Assembly (NCBI RefSeq): GCF_003160695.1
Contig: NZ_QGDD01000011.1
Span: 1 to 64,000 of the forward strand
Origin: Nocardioides silvaticus
GTDB lineage: Bacteria > Actinomycetota > Actinomycetes > Propionibacteriales > Nocardioidaceae
Length of the DNA stretch: 64,000 bases
Direction of reading: 5' to 3'
The translations under genes were made by a program, and so were the position numbers. Positions 38,673-47,216 of this stretch are shown here, in pieces (position 1 is the first letter of the stretch; each line of letters begins with the position of its first letter). The notes under the pieces are model-generated. The model made no database searches, had not been told where the DNA came from, and saw nothing but the letters and a program-made list of their open reading frames with translations.

Positions 38673-40418
38673 ATGTTCAACCGCTTCAGCGCGCCCAAGA
38701 TCGGGCGCGTCAGCGCCGGCCTCGCCGCCGGTGCCGTCACTGCTGCCGGGCTCGTGATCGCCGGCGCTCCGGCCGCTCACGCCGACCAGGTCGTGCTCAC
38801 CCCCGTCGACGTCAACACCGACGCGACGCGGGCCACCGGCCACAACGACTTCCAGACCGACGGCGTCCGCGTCTGGACCGAGAGCAACACCTCGACCGAC
38901 AAGGCCGCCGCCTACTTCGACGTCCACCTGGCGCTCGCCGAGGTCGGCACGCCGAGCCTCGAGTGGGCCGGCACCGGTCCCGAGCCGGGCCTGCAGCTCA
39001 CCACCGACTTCGACGGTGACGGCGACGTCGACGGCATCCTCGTCGGCGAGACCGTGTACGGCGGCAACTGGTGGGTCGGCAGCGTCCAGGACGCCGCCGT
39101 CTTCGCCGAGCCCAACACTCCGCCGACCACCGGCGGTGGCGGCGGCCCGCTCAACGGCACCCTGACCGAGTGGCAGACGGCCTACCCCGACGCCGAGGTC
39201 GTGCAGGCCGGCTGGTCGCTCGGCTCCGGCGTCAAGGGCGACGGCACCGTCTACGGCCTGACCGTGGGCGGCACCGAGTACCTCTTCAGCGACGAGCAGG
39301 CGGACGAGACCAAGGTCCTGCGTCCCGGGGACGTCAACACCCAGGAGTCCGGCTCCACCGGTCACAACGACTTCCGGCTCACGTCGGGCGTCCGCGTCTG
39401 GACCGAGGGCAACACCAGCAGCGACAAGGCTGCCGGCGCCTTCCTGGTCGGCCAGCCGTTCGCCGAGGTCGGCGAGCCCAGCATGAGCTGGCGCGCCAAC
39501 GGCTCGGAGAACACGCTCCGCCCGGGCCTGCAGCTGTTCATCGACATCAACGGCGACGGCGCGTTCGACGGCCGTCTCGTCGGCGAGCGCAGCTACGCCA
39601 ACGGCGACGCGCTCTACCGCGAGAACTTCGGCCTCACCAACTGGTGGCTGACCAACGGCTCGTCCGCCGACTTCAAGGCGCTGGCGCCGTCCACCTCGGG
39701 CGGCTACGGCTCGGCCTTCAACGGCACCCTCGCCGAGTGGCGCGCCGCGCTGCCGGCCGAGGCCACCGTCGTCGCGGCCGGCTGGTCGCTGGGCTCGGGC
39801 GTCAAGGGTGACGGCGTGATCGAGTCGATCACCGTCGGCCTGACGACCTACACGTTCACCGCCGCCGAGGCCCCCAACACGGCCCCGGTCGCCGAGGACC
39901 TCACCGCCAGCACCGTCGCCGGCGGCAGCGTCTCCGTCCCGCTCGAGGCCACCGACGCCGACGGCGACGAGCTGACCTACACCGTCGACGGCGAGCCCGT
40001 CGCCGGCGTGCTCGAGGCCTCGTTCGGCCCGCGCTTCGTCGGGACCAAGACGTTCGACTACACCGTCGAGGACGGCCGCGGCGGCAGCGACACCGGCACC
40101 GTGACCGTCAAGGTCGACCGCGCGCCGACCAGCAGCACGATGACGGTCAAGCCCGACGTCATCACGGTGAAGAACAAGGTCAAGGTGTTCCTTGCCGTCG
40201 AGACCTCCGGCGCGACCAACGGTGTCGCGTTCGTCGTCAAGGACAACGGCAAGCGGGTCGGCACCGGCACGCTCGACCGTGACGGCCAGGTCAAGTTCGT
40301 CGTGGGCAAGCTGCCCCGTGGCGAGCACGTGCTCTCGGTCAAGGTCTTCAAGGGCGACTTCACCAAGCCCTCGTCGACGGAGCAGACCATCACGGTGAAG
40401 CGCGCCCCCAAGAAGTAG
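38673..40418 (+). CDS. Large secreted protein with a duplicated domain and Ig-like C-terminus
   Basis: A 581-residue exported protein. The signal peptide (about 1-37) ends AAHA-DQ. Two related ~190-residue domains follow (about 40-205 and 216-405), each opening GDVNT/VDVNT, then GHNDF, GVRVWTE(S/G)NTSxDKAA, a calcium-like Asp motif (DFDGDGDVDG, DINGDGAFDG), and closing AGWSLGSGVKGDG plus a beta hairpin. A cadherin-like Asp-rich domain follows (about 410-485) and then a bacterial Ig-like domain (about 487-581). No enzyme motif is seen; a surface or matrix protein is likely. The family of the duplicated domain is unknown to me. Confidence 0.85.
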   Translation: MFNRFSAPKIGRVSAGLAAGAVTAAGLVIAGAPAAHADQVVLTPVDVNTDATRATGHNDFQTDGVRVWTESNTSTDKAAAYFDVHLALAEVGTPSLEWAGTGPEPGLQLTTDFDGDGDVDGILVGETVYGGNWWVGSVQDAAVFAEPNTPPTTGGGGGPLNGTLTEWQTAYPDAEVVQAGWSLGSGVKGDGTVYGLTVGGTEYLFSDEQADETKVLRPGDVNTQESGSTGHNDFRLTSGVRVWTEGNTSSDKAAGAFLVGQPFAEVGEPSMSWRANGSENTLRPGLQLFIDINGDGAFDGRLVGERSYANGDALYRENFGLTNWWLTNGSSADFKALAPSTSGGYGSAFNGTLAEWRAALPAEATVVAAGWSLGSGVKGDGVIESITVGLTTYTFTAAEAPNTAPVAEDLTASTVAGGSVSVPLEATDADGDELTYTVDGEPVAGVLEASFGPRFVGTKTFDYTVEDGRGGSDTGTVTVKVDRAPTSSTMTVKPDVITVKNKVKVFLAVETSGATNGVAFVVKDNGKRVGTGTLDRDGQVKFVVGKLPRGEHVLSVKVFKGDFTKPSSTEQTITVKRAPKK

Positions 40419-40442
40419 CGCTGATCCCAGCACCACGACGAC

Positions 40443-40472
40443 GCCCCGTCGGCACCTCGGTGCCGGCGGGGC
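40443..40472 (+). terminator. Strong hairpin after the secreted-protein gene
   Basis: GCCCCGTCGGCACC, a 2-base loop, GGTGCCGGCGGGGC: a 14-bp stem with one mismatch, 25 bases after the stop codon. There is no clear T-run. It is a probable terminator of the I-shaped type common in GC-rich actinobacteria. Confidence 0.7.
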
Positions 40473-40521
40473 GATCGCCGTTTCCGGGACCCGCGCAACT
40501 CTGTGGCTCTACGCTCGGCGC

Positions 40522-40809
40522 GTGCCACGCATCCTCGCCTACCTCGTGCTGCTGGTCGCCGGGGTCCTGAGCCTGCCCGTCGCCGCAGCGGTGTTCGACG
40601 GTGAGGGCTCGGAGAACTGGATCCTCCCCGCCCAGCTCGGCGGGATGGCCGTCATCGGCGCGCTCGTCGGCGCGGTCACCCCCCCGCTCGTCGGTGACGG
40701 CGCGTCCGGCGGCAAGCGGGTCGCCCTCGGTGCGTTGGTCGGCGTCGGCGCCGCGCTCGTCGGCGTCGTGCTGTTCTTCCTGCTGCTCAACGGCTTCGAC
40801 GGGGCCTGA
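40522..40809 (+). CDS. Small two- or three-helix membrane protein
   Basis: A 95-residue hydrophobic protein starting at GTG. Three membrane segments are likely: ILAYLVLLVAGVLSLPVAAAVF (4-25), LGGMAVIGALVGAVTPPLV (39-57) and ALGALVGVGAALVGVVLFFLLL (69-90). No family is recognised. It is an isolated plus-strand gene convergent with the kinase gene, leaving a 10-base gap. Confidence 0.65.
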   Translation: MPRILAYLVLLVAGVLSLPVAAAVFDGEGSENWILPAQLGGMAVIGALVGAVTPPLVGDGASGGKRVALGALVGVGAALVGVVLFFLLLNGFDGA

Positions 40810-40819
40810 CCTTCCACCG

Positions 40820-43012
40820 CTAGAGGATGGACGGCTCCACGTTCACCACCAGGCGGATCAGGCCGCAGCCCTCGAGCGGGCACGACGTGATGGTTCCCCA
40901 CACGTCCTCGCCGAAGGGGGCGAAGCTCTCGCCGTCCGAGACCGCCACGCCGATCTGGAGCGCGCCGTCGCGTTCCCTGGTCGACACCAGGTCGTCGTCG
41001 CCGTCGCCGTCGACGTCCGAGAGCGACTGCTCGAAGGCCGGCGCGCCGCGGTCGAAGACCTCTTGCTCCCATTCCTCGTCGGTCCCACGGCCGGGCAGCC
41101 ACTCGGTGACGTCGCCGAAGCGGCCCTCGTCCGCGTCGAGCTCGACCACCCCGACAGACCCGCGCCGGCCGTTGGTGACCACGACCTCGTCGGCACCGTC
41201 GTCGTCGACGTCCCCGGCCATGAACCACCCGACGCCCCAGGTGTCGACGTCGGGACGCAGCGGCTCCTCTGCGGAGAAGCTGCCGTCGTCGTTGACGAAC
41301 GGCTGGAGCTCGACGCCGGTGATCCGGTTCCCGCGGTGGGTGTTCGTCGCGCGGAACAGGTCGTCGTCGCCGTCGCCGTCGAGGTCCCCGACGCCGGTGA
41401 TCGGGTCCTCGGTCCGGCCCAGGTCGAGCACCAGCTCGGGTTTCGCGAAGGACTCGTCGCCCGCGAGGGACGCATACATCGTCACGAGGCTGCCGTCGTC
41501 GAGATAGCTGTTCGCGAAGAGGAGGTCGTCGCTGCCGTCGCCGTCGACATCGGCGAGGTACGGGGTGAGCACGTCCCACTCGACGGTGGCGGTGAGGGTC
41601 TGGGGGTGCTCCCAGATCGAGCCGTCGCCGGGGATCACCCGCAGCTTGTAGGTGCCTGCTCCGTCCTGCGCCGTGAACCAGACCTGGTCCATCCGGCCGT
41701 CGCCGTCGACGTCGCCCAGCAGCGGCCGACCGGCCTCGGTGCCGTGGTCCTTCGGCTCGCCCAGCGTGGTGCCGGTCGACGCCAGGCTCGTGACGGTCCC
41801 GGTGCCGCTCGCCTCGGCCTCGAAGGCGTTCGCGCGGACCTGCGCCACCACGTCCCCCAGGCCGTCGCCGGTGAGGTCGCCACTCACCAGCTCGACCGGC
41901 TTCGGGTCGCCCTTCGCGCCCCCCGGCTCGTCGTCGTCCCGCGCTGCGAGCCCGGCCCAGGTGGCCAGTCCGCCCACCAGCGCGAGGGCGACGATCCCAC
42001 CGACGACCAACGGCCAACGACGCCGGCGGGGTGAGGGCCCGGCGGGTCGCGCCGCCTCGGTCGGCGCCGCGGGAGCGGCGGGCGGCGGAGGTGGTGGGCT
42101 CCCGTGGCTCCCGGGTGAGCTGCTGCGGACGGCGGTCGGGGGTGCCGCGGCCACGGGTGCGCGCACCGGCTCGTCCGACGCAGTGGCAGCCAGTGCCTCC
42201 ATCTCCGCAGCCAGGGCGGCGCCGTCGGCGTGCCGTTGCTTCGGGTCCTTCGCCATCACCCGCGTGAGGAGGGCGTTCAGGCCGCGGACCGTTTCACCGT
42301 CATCCGGCAGCTGGGGGATCGGGGCGCTCGCATGCGCGATCGCCATCTCGACCTCGGTGCCGGTGTAGGGCGTGCTACCGGTCAGGCAGGTCCACAGCAT
42401 GCAGCCGACGGCGTAGAGGTCACTGGCCGGGACGGCGGGCGAGCCGAGCGTGCGCTCCGGCGCCAGGTAGGCCCAGGTGCCGGCGACCATGCCGGTGGCG
42501 GTGTGGTGGCTCGCCGCGTCCGAGGTCGCGATGCCGAAGTCGCAGAGGAAGGCCCGCTCGTGAGGAGTGCCGGGGTCGGAGAGCAAGACGTTGCCCGGCT
42601 TGACGTCGCGGTGCAGCACGCCGGCCCGGTGCACGTCGTCGAGGCCGCGGGCCACCTGCGCGCAGAGCCGCAGTGCCCGGCGTGCGGTCAGCCGCTGCTG
42701 CTGCTCGACCAACGAGCCGAGGTCGGTGCCGGCGACGAACTGCGTGACGATGTAGGGATAGCCGTCGAGCTCGTCGTGGTCGTGGACCTGCACGACCCAC
42801 GGCGACTGGACCCGCGACATCGCGAGCGCCTCGTGGTGGAACCGGCGGCGGAACTCCTCGTTGGACGCGAGCGGGCCTGTGATCACCTTGAGCGCGACCT
42901 CGCGGCCGAGCCGGGTGTCGGTCGCGGCGTACACGACACCCATGCCGCCCTGGCCGATCAGCCGCTCGATGCGGTACTGGCCGAGGACGGTCCCGGGCTG
43001 GGGGATCTGCAT
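40820..43012 (-). CDS. Ser/Thr kinase with extracellular FG-GAP/VCBS sensor domain
   Basis: A 730-residue transmembrane kinase. The kinase domain (about 10-275) is intact: GQGGMGVVYAA, catalytic Lys in VALKVI, LHRDVKPGNVLL, CDFGIAT, and LAPERT. A Pro/Ala linker and one transmembrane helix (PLVVGGIVALALVGGLATWAGLA, about 333-355) follow. The C-terminal extracellular half holds six Asp-rich FG-GAP repeats (DLTGDGLGD, DVDGDGRMD, DVDGDGSDD, DLDGDGDDD, DVDDDGADE, DVDGDGDDD), calcium-binding beta-propeller blades known from integrins. GGAGAG lies before the ATG. It probably signals inward on binding a ligand. Downstream gene of a two-gene operon with a pseudokinase homologue. Confidence 0.92.
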   Translation of the reverse strand: MQIPQPGTVLGQYRIERLIGQGGMGVVYAATDTRLGREVALKVITGPLASNEEFRRRFHHEALAMSRVQSPWVVQVHDHDELDGYPYIVTQFVAGTDLGSLVEQQQRLTARRALRLCAQVARGLDDVHRAGVLHRDVKPGNVLLSDPGTPHERAFLCDFGIATSDAASHHTATGMVAGTWAYLAPERTLGSPAVPASDLYAVGCMLWTCLTGSTPYTGTEVEMAIAHASAPIPQLPDDGETVRGLNALLTRVMAKDPKQRHADGAALAAEMEALAATASDEPVRAPVAAAPPTAVRSSSPGSHGSPPPPPPAAPAAPTEAARPAGPSPRRRRWPLVVGGIVALALVGGLATWAGLAARDDDEPGGAKGDPKPVELVSGDLTGDGLGDVVAQVRANAFEAEASGTGTVTSLASTGTTLGEPKDHGTEAGRPLLGDVDGDGRMDQVWFTAQDGAGTYKLRVIPGDGSIWEHPQTLTATVEWDVLTPYLADVDGDGSDDLLFANSYLDDGSLVTMYASLAGDESFAKPELVLDLGRTEDPITGVGDLDGDGDDDLFRATNTHRGNRITGVELQPFVNDDGSFSAEEPLRPDVDTWGVGWFMAGDVDDDGADEVVVTNGRRGSVGVVELDADEGRFGDVTEWLPGRGTDEEWEQEVFDRGAPAFEQSLSDVDGDGDDDLVSTRERDGALQIGVAVSDGESFAPFGEDVWGTITSCPLEGCGLIRLVVNVEPSIL

Positions 43013-43022
43013 CGCTCTCCGA

Positions 43023-45113
43023 TCAGTACGCCGGGGTCACCGGGCTGAAGCTGTCACCGCAGCTCGGTGCGCAGTCGAAGGTCCCCCACGGCACCGGCTC
43101 CGCCAGGGTGCCGCCCTCGGCCATCCGGACGGTCACCGGCTTGCTGGGGTCGCCGTTGTACTTGAGGAACACCAGGTCGTCGTCGCCGTCACCGTCCACG
43201 TCCGACATGACCCAGTCGGCGGTCGCGGACGAGCTGTAGCGGTTGTAGCGGCCCTGCCAGGCCGCGTTGTCCGGCGGCGCCTGCCAGATCAGGTCGATCG
43301 CCGACCACGCGCCGTCCGCGAACTCGGTCGTGGCGAAGCCGTCGGGCCCGACGAGCAGCGGCTCGTCGTCGCCGTCGCCGTCGAGGTCGCCGTACAGCCG
43401 GACGCCCTGGGTGTAGTTGTCCGGGCCGAACGGCAGCGGCGCGCCGGCGTCGGCCAGTGCACTGCCGTCCGAGGTGATCAGCTGCAGCTCGATGTCCCAG
43501 GGCTGCTCGCCCTCGCCGGGGCCGTCGCCCTCGAGGGTGGCCAGGACGTCGTCCTCCCCGTCGCCGTCGAAGTCGGCGACGTCGAACTGGGCGTAGTCGG
43601 CGTCGCTGTCGGAGGAGTACCACTCCGCGGGGTCGGCGAAGGCATCGTCGCCGGCCGACCCGACGAAGAGGCGGACGCCGCCGCCGGCAGCGAACTCGTT
43701 GCCGATGATGAGGTCGTCGCGGCCGTCGCGGTCGACGTCGCCGAAGAGCGCGGTGAACGAGTCCGTCGCTCCCCAGTCGGTGCCCTCGGTACGGATCTCC
43801 TGGTGCCACGGCTCACCCTCGGCCGGCACGACGTCGATGACGAGCGCCAGGTCGACGCTCGCGGTGAACACCTTGTCGAGCTGCTGGTCACCGTCGACGT
43901 CGGCGAGCTGGAGCGTGGGGAAGGTGTCGATCGCCACGGCGTCGGGGTAGGGCTCGCTCGCCGGATCGCCGACACCGTCCTCCCCCGAGGACAGGAAGAC
44001 CGTCTCGCCGACCTTGCCGAGCGTCTCGGGGTCGAGGCGGTCGAGGAGCACGTCGCCGCGGCCGTCGCCGTCGAGGTCGCCGGTCACGACGCCGGCCGCT
44101 GTCGTCGGGTCGCCGCCGCCGTCACCGTCTCCGTCGCCGCCATCGGACAGCAGCCGCCAGGCGACACCCCCCGCGACGACCACCAGCACCACGGCGGCCG
44201 CGACGAGCGCGACCAGCAGGCCGTTGCGCCGGACCTTCCCGTCACTCGCGGGCGGAGAGCTGGGCGGTGGGGGCGGCGCCAGCGGAGCAGGACGGACGGC
44301 GGTCGGCGGCGCGGCGGGCCGGATCGCCGTCGGCGCTGCGGCGGAGGAGGGGGCTGCCCCGGGTGCGCCGGGTGCCCCAGGCGGCGGGGTGGCCGGGGCC
44401 CAGCGGCGGGTCATGTCCGCGAGCTCGGCGCGCAGGGCGTCCGCGTGCGGTGGCCCGGCCTCCGGGTGCGGACCGAGCAGCCGGTTGAGAAGGGCGTCGA
44501 CCTGCGGGCCGAAGCTGCCCGGCGGGGGCGGGGTGGGTGACGGCCCGGGGTCGGTGCCGGTCAGGGCGGCGATGAGCAGCCGACCGACCCCCTGCAGGTC
44601 GCCGGTGGTGCTCGCCTGCGGGTTGGCGTCGGTCAGGGGGAAGCCGGTGAGCCAGGCATGGGCGCGGACCGTGCCGGCCTCCCGCACCAGGACCTGGTGC
44701 GGCCCGACGTCGCCGTGCACGAGCCCCTGCCGGTGCGCGTCGGCGAGACCGGCGGCCGCCTGCTCGGCCAGCGTCAGGGCCGCGTGCTGGGGGAGCGCCC
44801 CGTGCTGCTGCAGCCAGGCCGCGAGCGTCCCCTCCGGCACGTGCTGGCTGACCAGGTAGACGTGGTCGCCGTCGGTCGCGTGATCGTGCACCTGGGCGAC
44901 GTACGGCGACGACAGGCGGGACAGCCGGGTGGCCGACTCCCGGAACCGGTCGGTGAACCCAGGGGTCGCGGCGAGCTCGGGTCGTAGGACGTGCATCGCG
45001 ACCGTCCGCTGCAGCCGCTCGTCGGTCGCGGCGTACACCACCCCGAGTCCGTCCTGGCCGATCACCGAGTCGATCCGGTAGCGACCGATCTGGTCGCCGG
45101 GTTGCGGGAACAC
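43023..45113 (-). CDS. FG-GAP receptor pseudokinase (homologue of the next kinase)
   Basis: A 696-residue protein with the same layout as its downstream neighbour: kinase-like domain (about 8-235), Pro-rich linker, transmembrane helix (GLLVALVAAAVVLVVVAGGVAW, about 295-316) and six FG-GAP-type repeats. The catalytic residues are lost: the Gly loop reads GQDGLGVVYAA, VALKV is VAMHVL (no Lys), HRDVKPGN is HGDVGPHQ and DFG has become TGF. It therefore cannot phosphorylate as a normal kinase and probably regulates or dimerises with the intact kinase 10 bases downstream. The start GTG 45113 or 45116 lacks a good ribosome site. Confidence 0.85.
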   Translation of the reverse strand: MFPQPGDQIGRYRIDSVIGQDGLGVVYAATDERLQRTVAMHVLRPELAATPGFTDRFRESATRLSRLSSPYVAQVHDHATDGDHVYLVSQHVPEGTLAAWLQQHGALPQHAALTLAEQAAAGLADAHRQGLVHGDVGPHQVLVREAGTVRAHAWLTGFPLTDANPQASTTGDLQGVGRLLIAALTGTDPGPSPTPPPPGSFGPQVDALLNRLLGPHPEAGPPHADALRAELADMTRRWAPATPPPGAPGAPGAAPSSAAAPTAIRPAAPPTAVRPAPLAPPPPPSSPPASDGKVRRNGLLVALVAAAVVLVVVAGGVAWRLLSDGGDGDGDGGGDPTTAAGVVTGDLDGDGRGDVLLDRLDPETLGKVGETVFLSSGEDGVGDPASEPYPDAVAIDTFPTLQLADVDGDQQLDKVFTASVDLALVIDVVPAEGEPWHQEIRTEGTDWGATDSFTALFGDVDRDGRDDLIIGNEFAAGGGVRLFVGSAGDDAFADPAEWYSSDSDADYAQFDVADFDGDGEDDVLATLEGDGPGEGEQPWDIELQLITSDGSALADAGAPLPFGPDNYTQGVRLYGDLDGDGDDEPLLVGPDGFATTEFADGAWSAIDLIWQAPPDNAAWQGRYNRYSSSATADWVMSDVDGDGDDDLVFLKYNGDPSKPVTVRMAEGGTLAEPVPWGTFDCAPSCGDSFSPVTPAY

Positions 45114-45216
45114 CACGCCGAGAAACCCCCATGAGATTGATGGACGTCGGCCAGTCTGCCCCAGCCGTGGGACCGGCAATCCCGGTGGGCCCGGTGCGGC
45201 CCTAGGATCGAGCCCC

Positions 45217-46524
45217 GTGAGAGCCCTCGTGATCGGCACCGGTGGCCGCGAGCACGCCATCGGCCTGGCCCTCTCCCGCGACCCCGGGGTGACCGAGGTC
45301 CACGCGGCGCCGGGCAACCCGGGGCTCGGTGCCTTCGCCACGCTGCACGAGGTGGACCCGATGGACGGTGCGGCCGTTGCCGCCCTGGCCCAGCAGGTCG
45401 GCGCCGACCTGGTCGTCGTCGGTCCGGAGGCGCCGCTCGTCGCGGGTGTCGCCGACGCCGTCACCGCCGCCGGGATCCCCTGCTTCGGCCCGTCCGCAGC
45501 CGCCGCGCGGCTCGAGGGGTCGAAGGCGTTCTCCAAGGAGGTGATGGCCGCGGCCGCTGTCCCGACGGCCCGCTCGAGCACGTGCACCACGCCCGAGGAG
45601 GTCGCCTCGGCGCTGGCGGAGTACGGCGCGCCGTACGTGGTGAAAGACGACGCGCTGGCCGCGGGCAAGGGGGTCGTCGTGACCCGCGACCGTGACGAGG
45701 CGCTCGCGCACGCGGCGACCTGCGGTCGGGTCGTGGTCGAGGAGTTCCTCGACGGGCCGGAGGTCTCGCTGTTCGCGGTGTGCGACGGGCGGACGGCGTA
45801 CCCGCTCCAGCCGGCGCAGGACTTCAAGCGGATCTTCGACGGCGGTCGCGGCCCGAACACCGGCGGGATGGGGTCCTACACGCCGCTCACCTGGGCGCAG
45901 CCGGACCTGGCGCAGGTGGTGATGGAGACCGTCGTGCAGCCGACCCTCGACGAGATGGCCCGGCGGGGCGCGCCGTTCGTTGGCTGCCTGTACGTCGGCC
46001 TCGCGCTCACCGCCGACGGGCCCCGGGTCATCGAGTTCAACTGTCGCTTCGGCGATCCCGACATCCAGCCGGTGCTGGCCGTGCTCGACTCACCGTTCGG
46101 GGCGCTGCTGCGCGCCGCGGCCACCGGCCGGCTCACGGACGTGCCGGCCCCGGTCTTCCGCGACGACGCCGCGGTGACGGTGGTGCTCGCGTCGGCCGGC
46201 TACCCCGAGTCGTCGTCGAAGGGTGACGTGATCCGCGGCGTCGGCGCGGCCAACGGCGTCAACGACGTCGACGTCATCCACGCCGGCACCGCGATCGTCG
46301 CCGCCCCCGAGCCGGGCGACCCCGACCACCAGCACCTGGTGACCGCGGGCGGGCGGGTGCTCGCCGTACGCGCCGTGGGGTACGACGTCGCCGACGCCCG
46401 CGCCCGTGCGTACGCCGCCGCCGACCTGATCACCTTCGACGGCCTCCAGCGCCGCTCCGACATCGCGGCCGAGCCGCTCGGCGTCGTCGAGGGCGCGTCG
46501 CTGGCCGACCCCGAGGGCTCCTGA
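45217..46524 (+). CDS. purD: Phosphoribosylamine--glycine ligase
   Basis: A 435-residue ATP-grasp enzyme that joins glycine to phosphoribosylamine (GAR synthetase), step 2 of purine synthesis. Motifs are GTGGREHAIG near residues 7-16, the ATP-grasp loop YVVKDDALAAGKGV near 139-152, NTGGMGSYTP near 214-223 and EFNCRFGDPD near 274-283. The start is GTG at 45217. A GNAT acetyltransferase gene begins one base after its stop, suggesting coexpression. Confidence 0.97.
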   Translation: MRALVIGTGGREHAIGLALSRDPGVTEVHAAPGNPGLGAFATLHEVDPMDGAAVAALAQQVGADLVVVGPEAPLVAGVADAVTAAGIPCFGPSAAAARLEGSKAFSKEVMAAAAVPTARSSTCTTPEEVASALAEYGAPYVVKDDALAAGKGVVVTRDRDEALAHAATCGRVVVEEFLDGPEVSLFAVCDGRTAYPLQPAQDFKRIFDGGRGPNTGGMGSYTPLTWAQPDLAQVVMETVVQPTLDEMARRGAPFVGCLYVGLALTADGPRVIEFNCRFGDPDIQPVLAVLDSPFGALLRAAATGRLTDVPAPVFRDDAAVTVVLASAGYPESSSKGDVIRGVGAANGVNDVDVIHAGTAIVAAPEPGDPDHQHLVTAGGRVLAVRAVGYDVADARARAYAAADLITFDGLQRRSDIAAEPLGVVEGASLADPEGS

Positions 46525-46525
46525 C

Positions 46526-46984
46526 GTGACGCTGCCGCTCTGGGACGCCGCGACCGTCGCGGCGATCCGGTCCGGCGGGCGGCTCGCGGGCTGGCACCCG
46601 TCGTTCCCGCGCAACGAGGACGTCGACGCCGCGAGCCTTTGGCGCGAGGGCGACCCGTGGGGCCCGCGCTCCATCGTCGTCGACGGGCTGGTCTCCGGCT
46701 CGATCGGCTTCTTCGGCGCGCCCGAGCCGGCCGCCGACGGCGTACCCGAGGTCGAGGTCGGCTACGGCCTCGTCGCCGAGGTCCGCGGCCGCGGCATCGC
46801 CACCCGCGCCCTCCAGTGGGCACTGTCCAATTGCGACCGCGAGGGCGTCCGGGTCCGCGCCAGCATCGCCCCCGACAACGCCGCCAGCCTCGCCGTCGCC
46901 ACCCGCACCGGCTTCACCGAGATCCGCGGCTCCAACGAGGACGGCGAGCTTGTCCTCGTCCGTCCCCTCCCGCCCCTTCCTTGA
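46526..46984 (+). CDS. GNAT family N-acetyltransferase
   Basis: A 152-residue GNAT protein. The acetyl-CoA pyrophosphate loop appears as VRGRGIATRAL near residues 89-99 and the later ASIAPDNAASLAVATRTGF near 112-130 is typical of amino-acid/RimJ-like acetyltransferases. The substrate is unknown. It starts GTG one base after the purD stop. Its own stop codon lies within the first unit of the 22-bp repeat array. Confidence 0.88.
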   Translation: MTLPLWDAATVAAIRSGGRLAGWHPSFPRNEDVDAASLWREGDPWGPRSIVVDGLVSGSIGFFGAPEPAADGVPEVEVGYGLVAEVRGRGIATRALQWALSNCDREGVRVRASIAPDNAASLAVATRTGFTEIRGSNEDGELVLVRPLPPLP

Positions 46985-47204
46985 TTCCTCCCTCGTGGCG
47001 GGTTGATTCCTCCCTCGTGGCGGGTCGAATCGTCCCTCGTGGCCTGTTCATTCGTCTCTCGTGGCGACCCAGCCCGCCACCACTGACGAATCAACCCGCC
47101 ACAACTGACGAATCAACCCGCCACGACTGACGAATCAACGGGCCACGACTGACGAATCAACTGACCACAACCCACGATTCAACCGACCACGAGGGAGGAA
47201 TCGA
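46981..47204. repeat. 22-bp repeats: four direct, then six inverted copies
   Basis: Four head-to-tail copies of TTGATTCCTCCCTCGTGGCGGG (46981-47068, increasingly diverged), a 4-base spacer, then six copies of its inverted form, for example CCCGCCACGACTGACGAATCAA (47073-47204). The two blocks can pair into a stem of up to about 90 bp. The array starts on the stop codon of the acetyltransferase gene and ends 12 bases before purB. There are no spacers, so it is not a CRISPR. Confidence 0.92.
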
Positions 47205-47216
47205 CGTCGTGGGAGA

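Noticed and set aside
43023-45860. A 945-codon version of the pseudokinase starting at 45860.
   Set aside because: The extra N-terminal part runs antisense to purD and has no homology. The kinase-like fold begins at VFPQPGDQIGRYRI.
46981-47204. Possible CRISPR array or attachment site.
   Set aside because: Head-to-tail then inverted 22-base units with no spacers and no integrase gene nearby.
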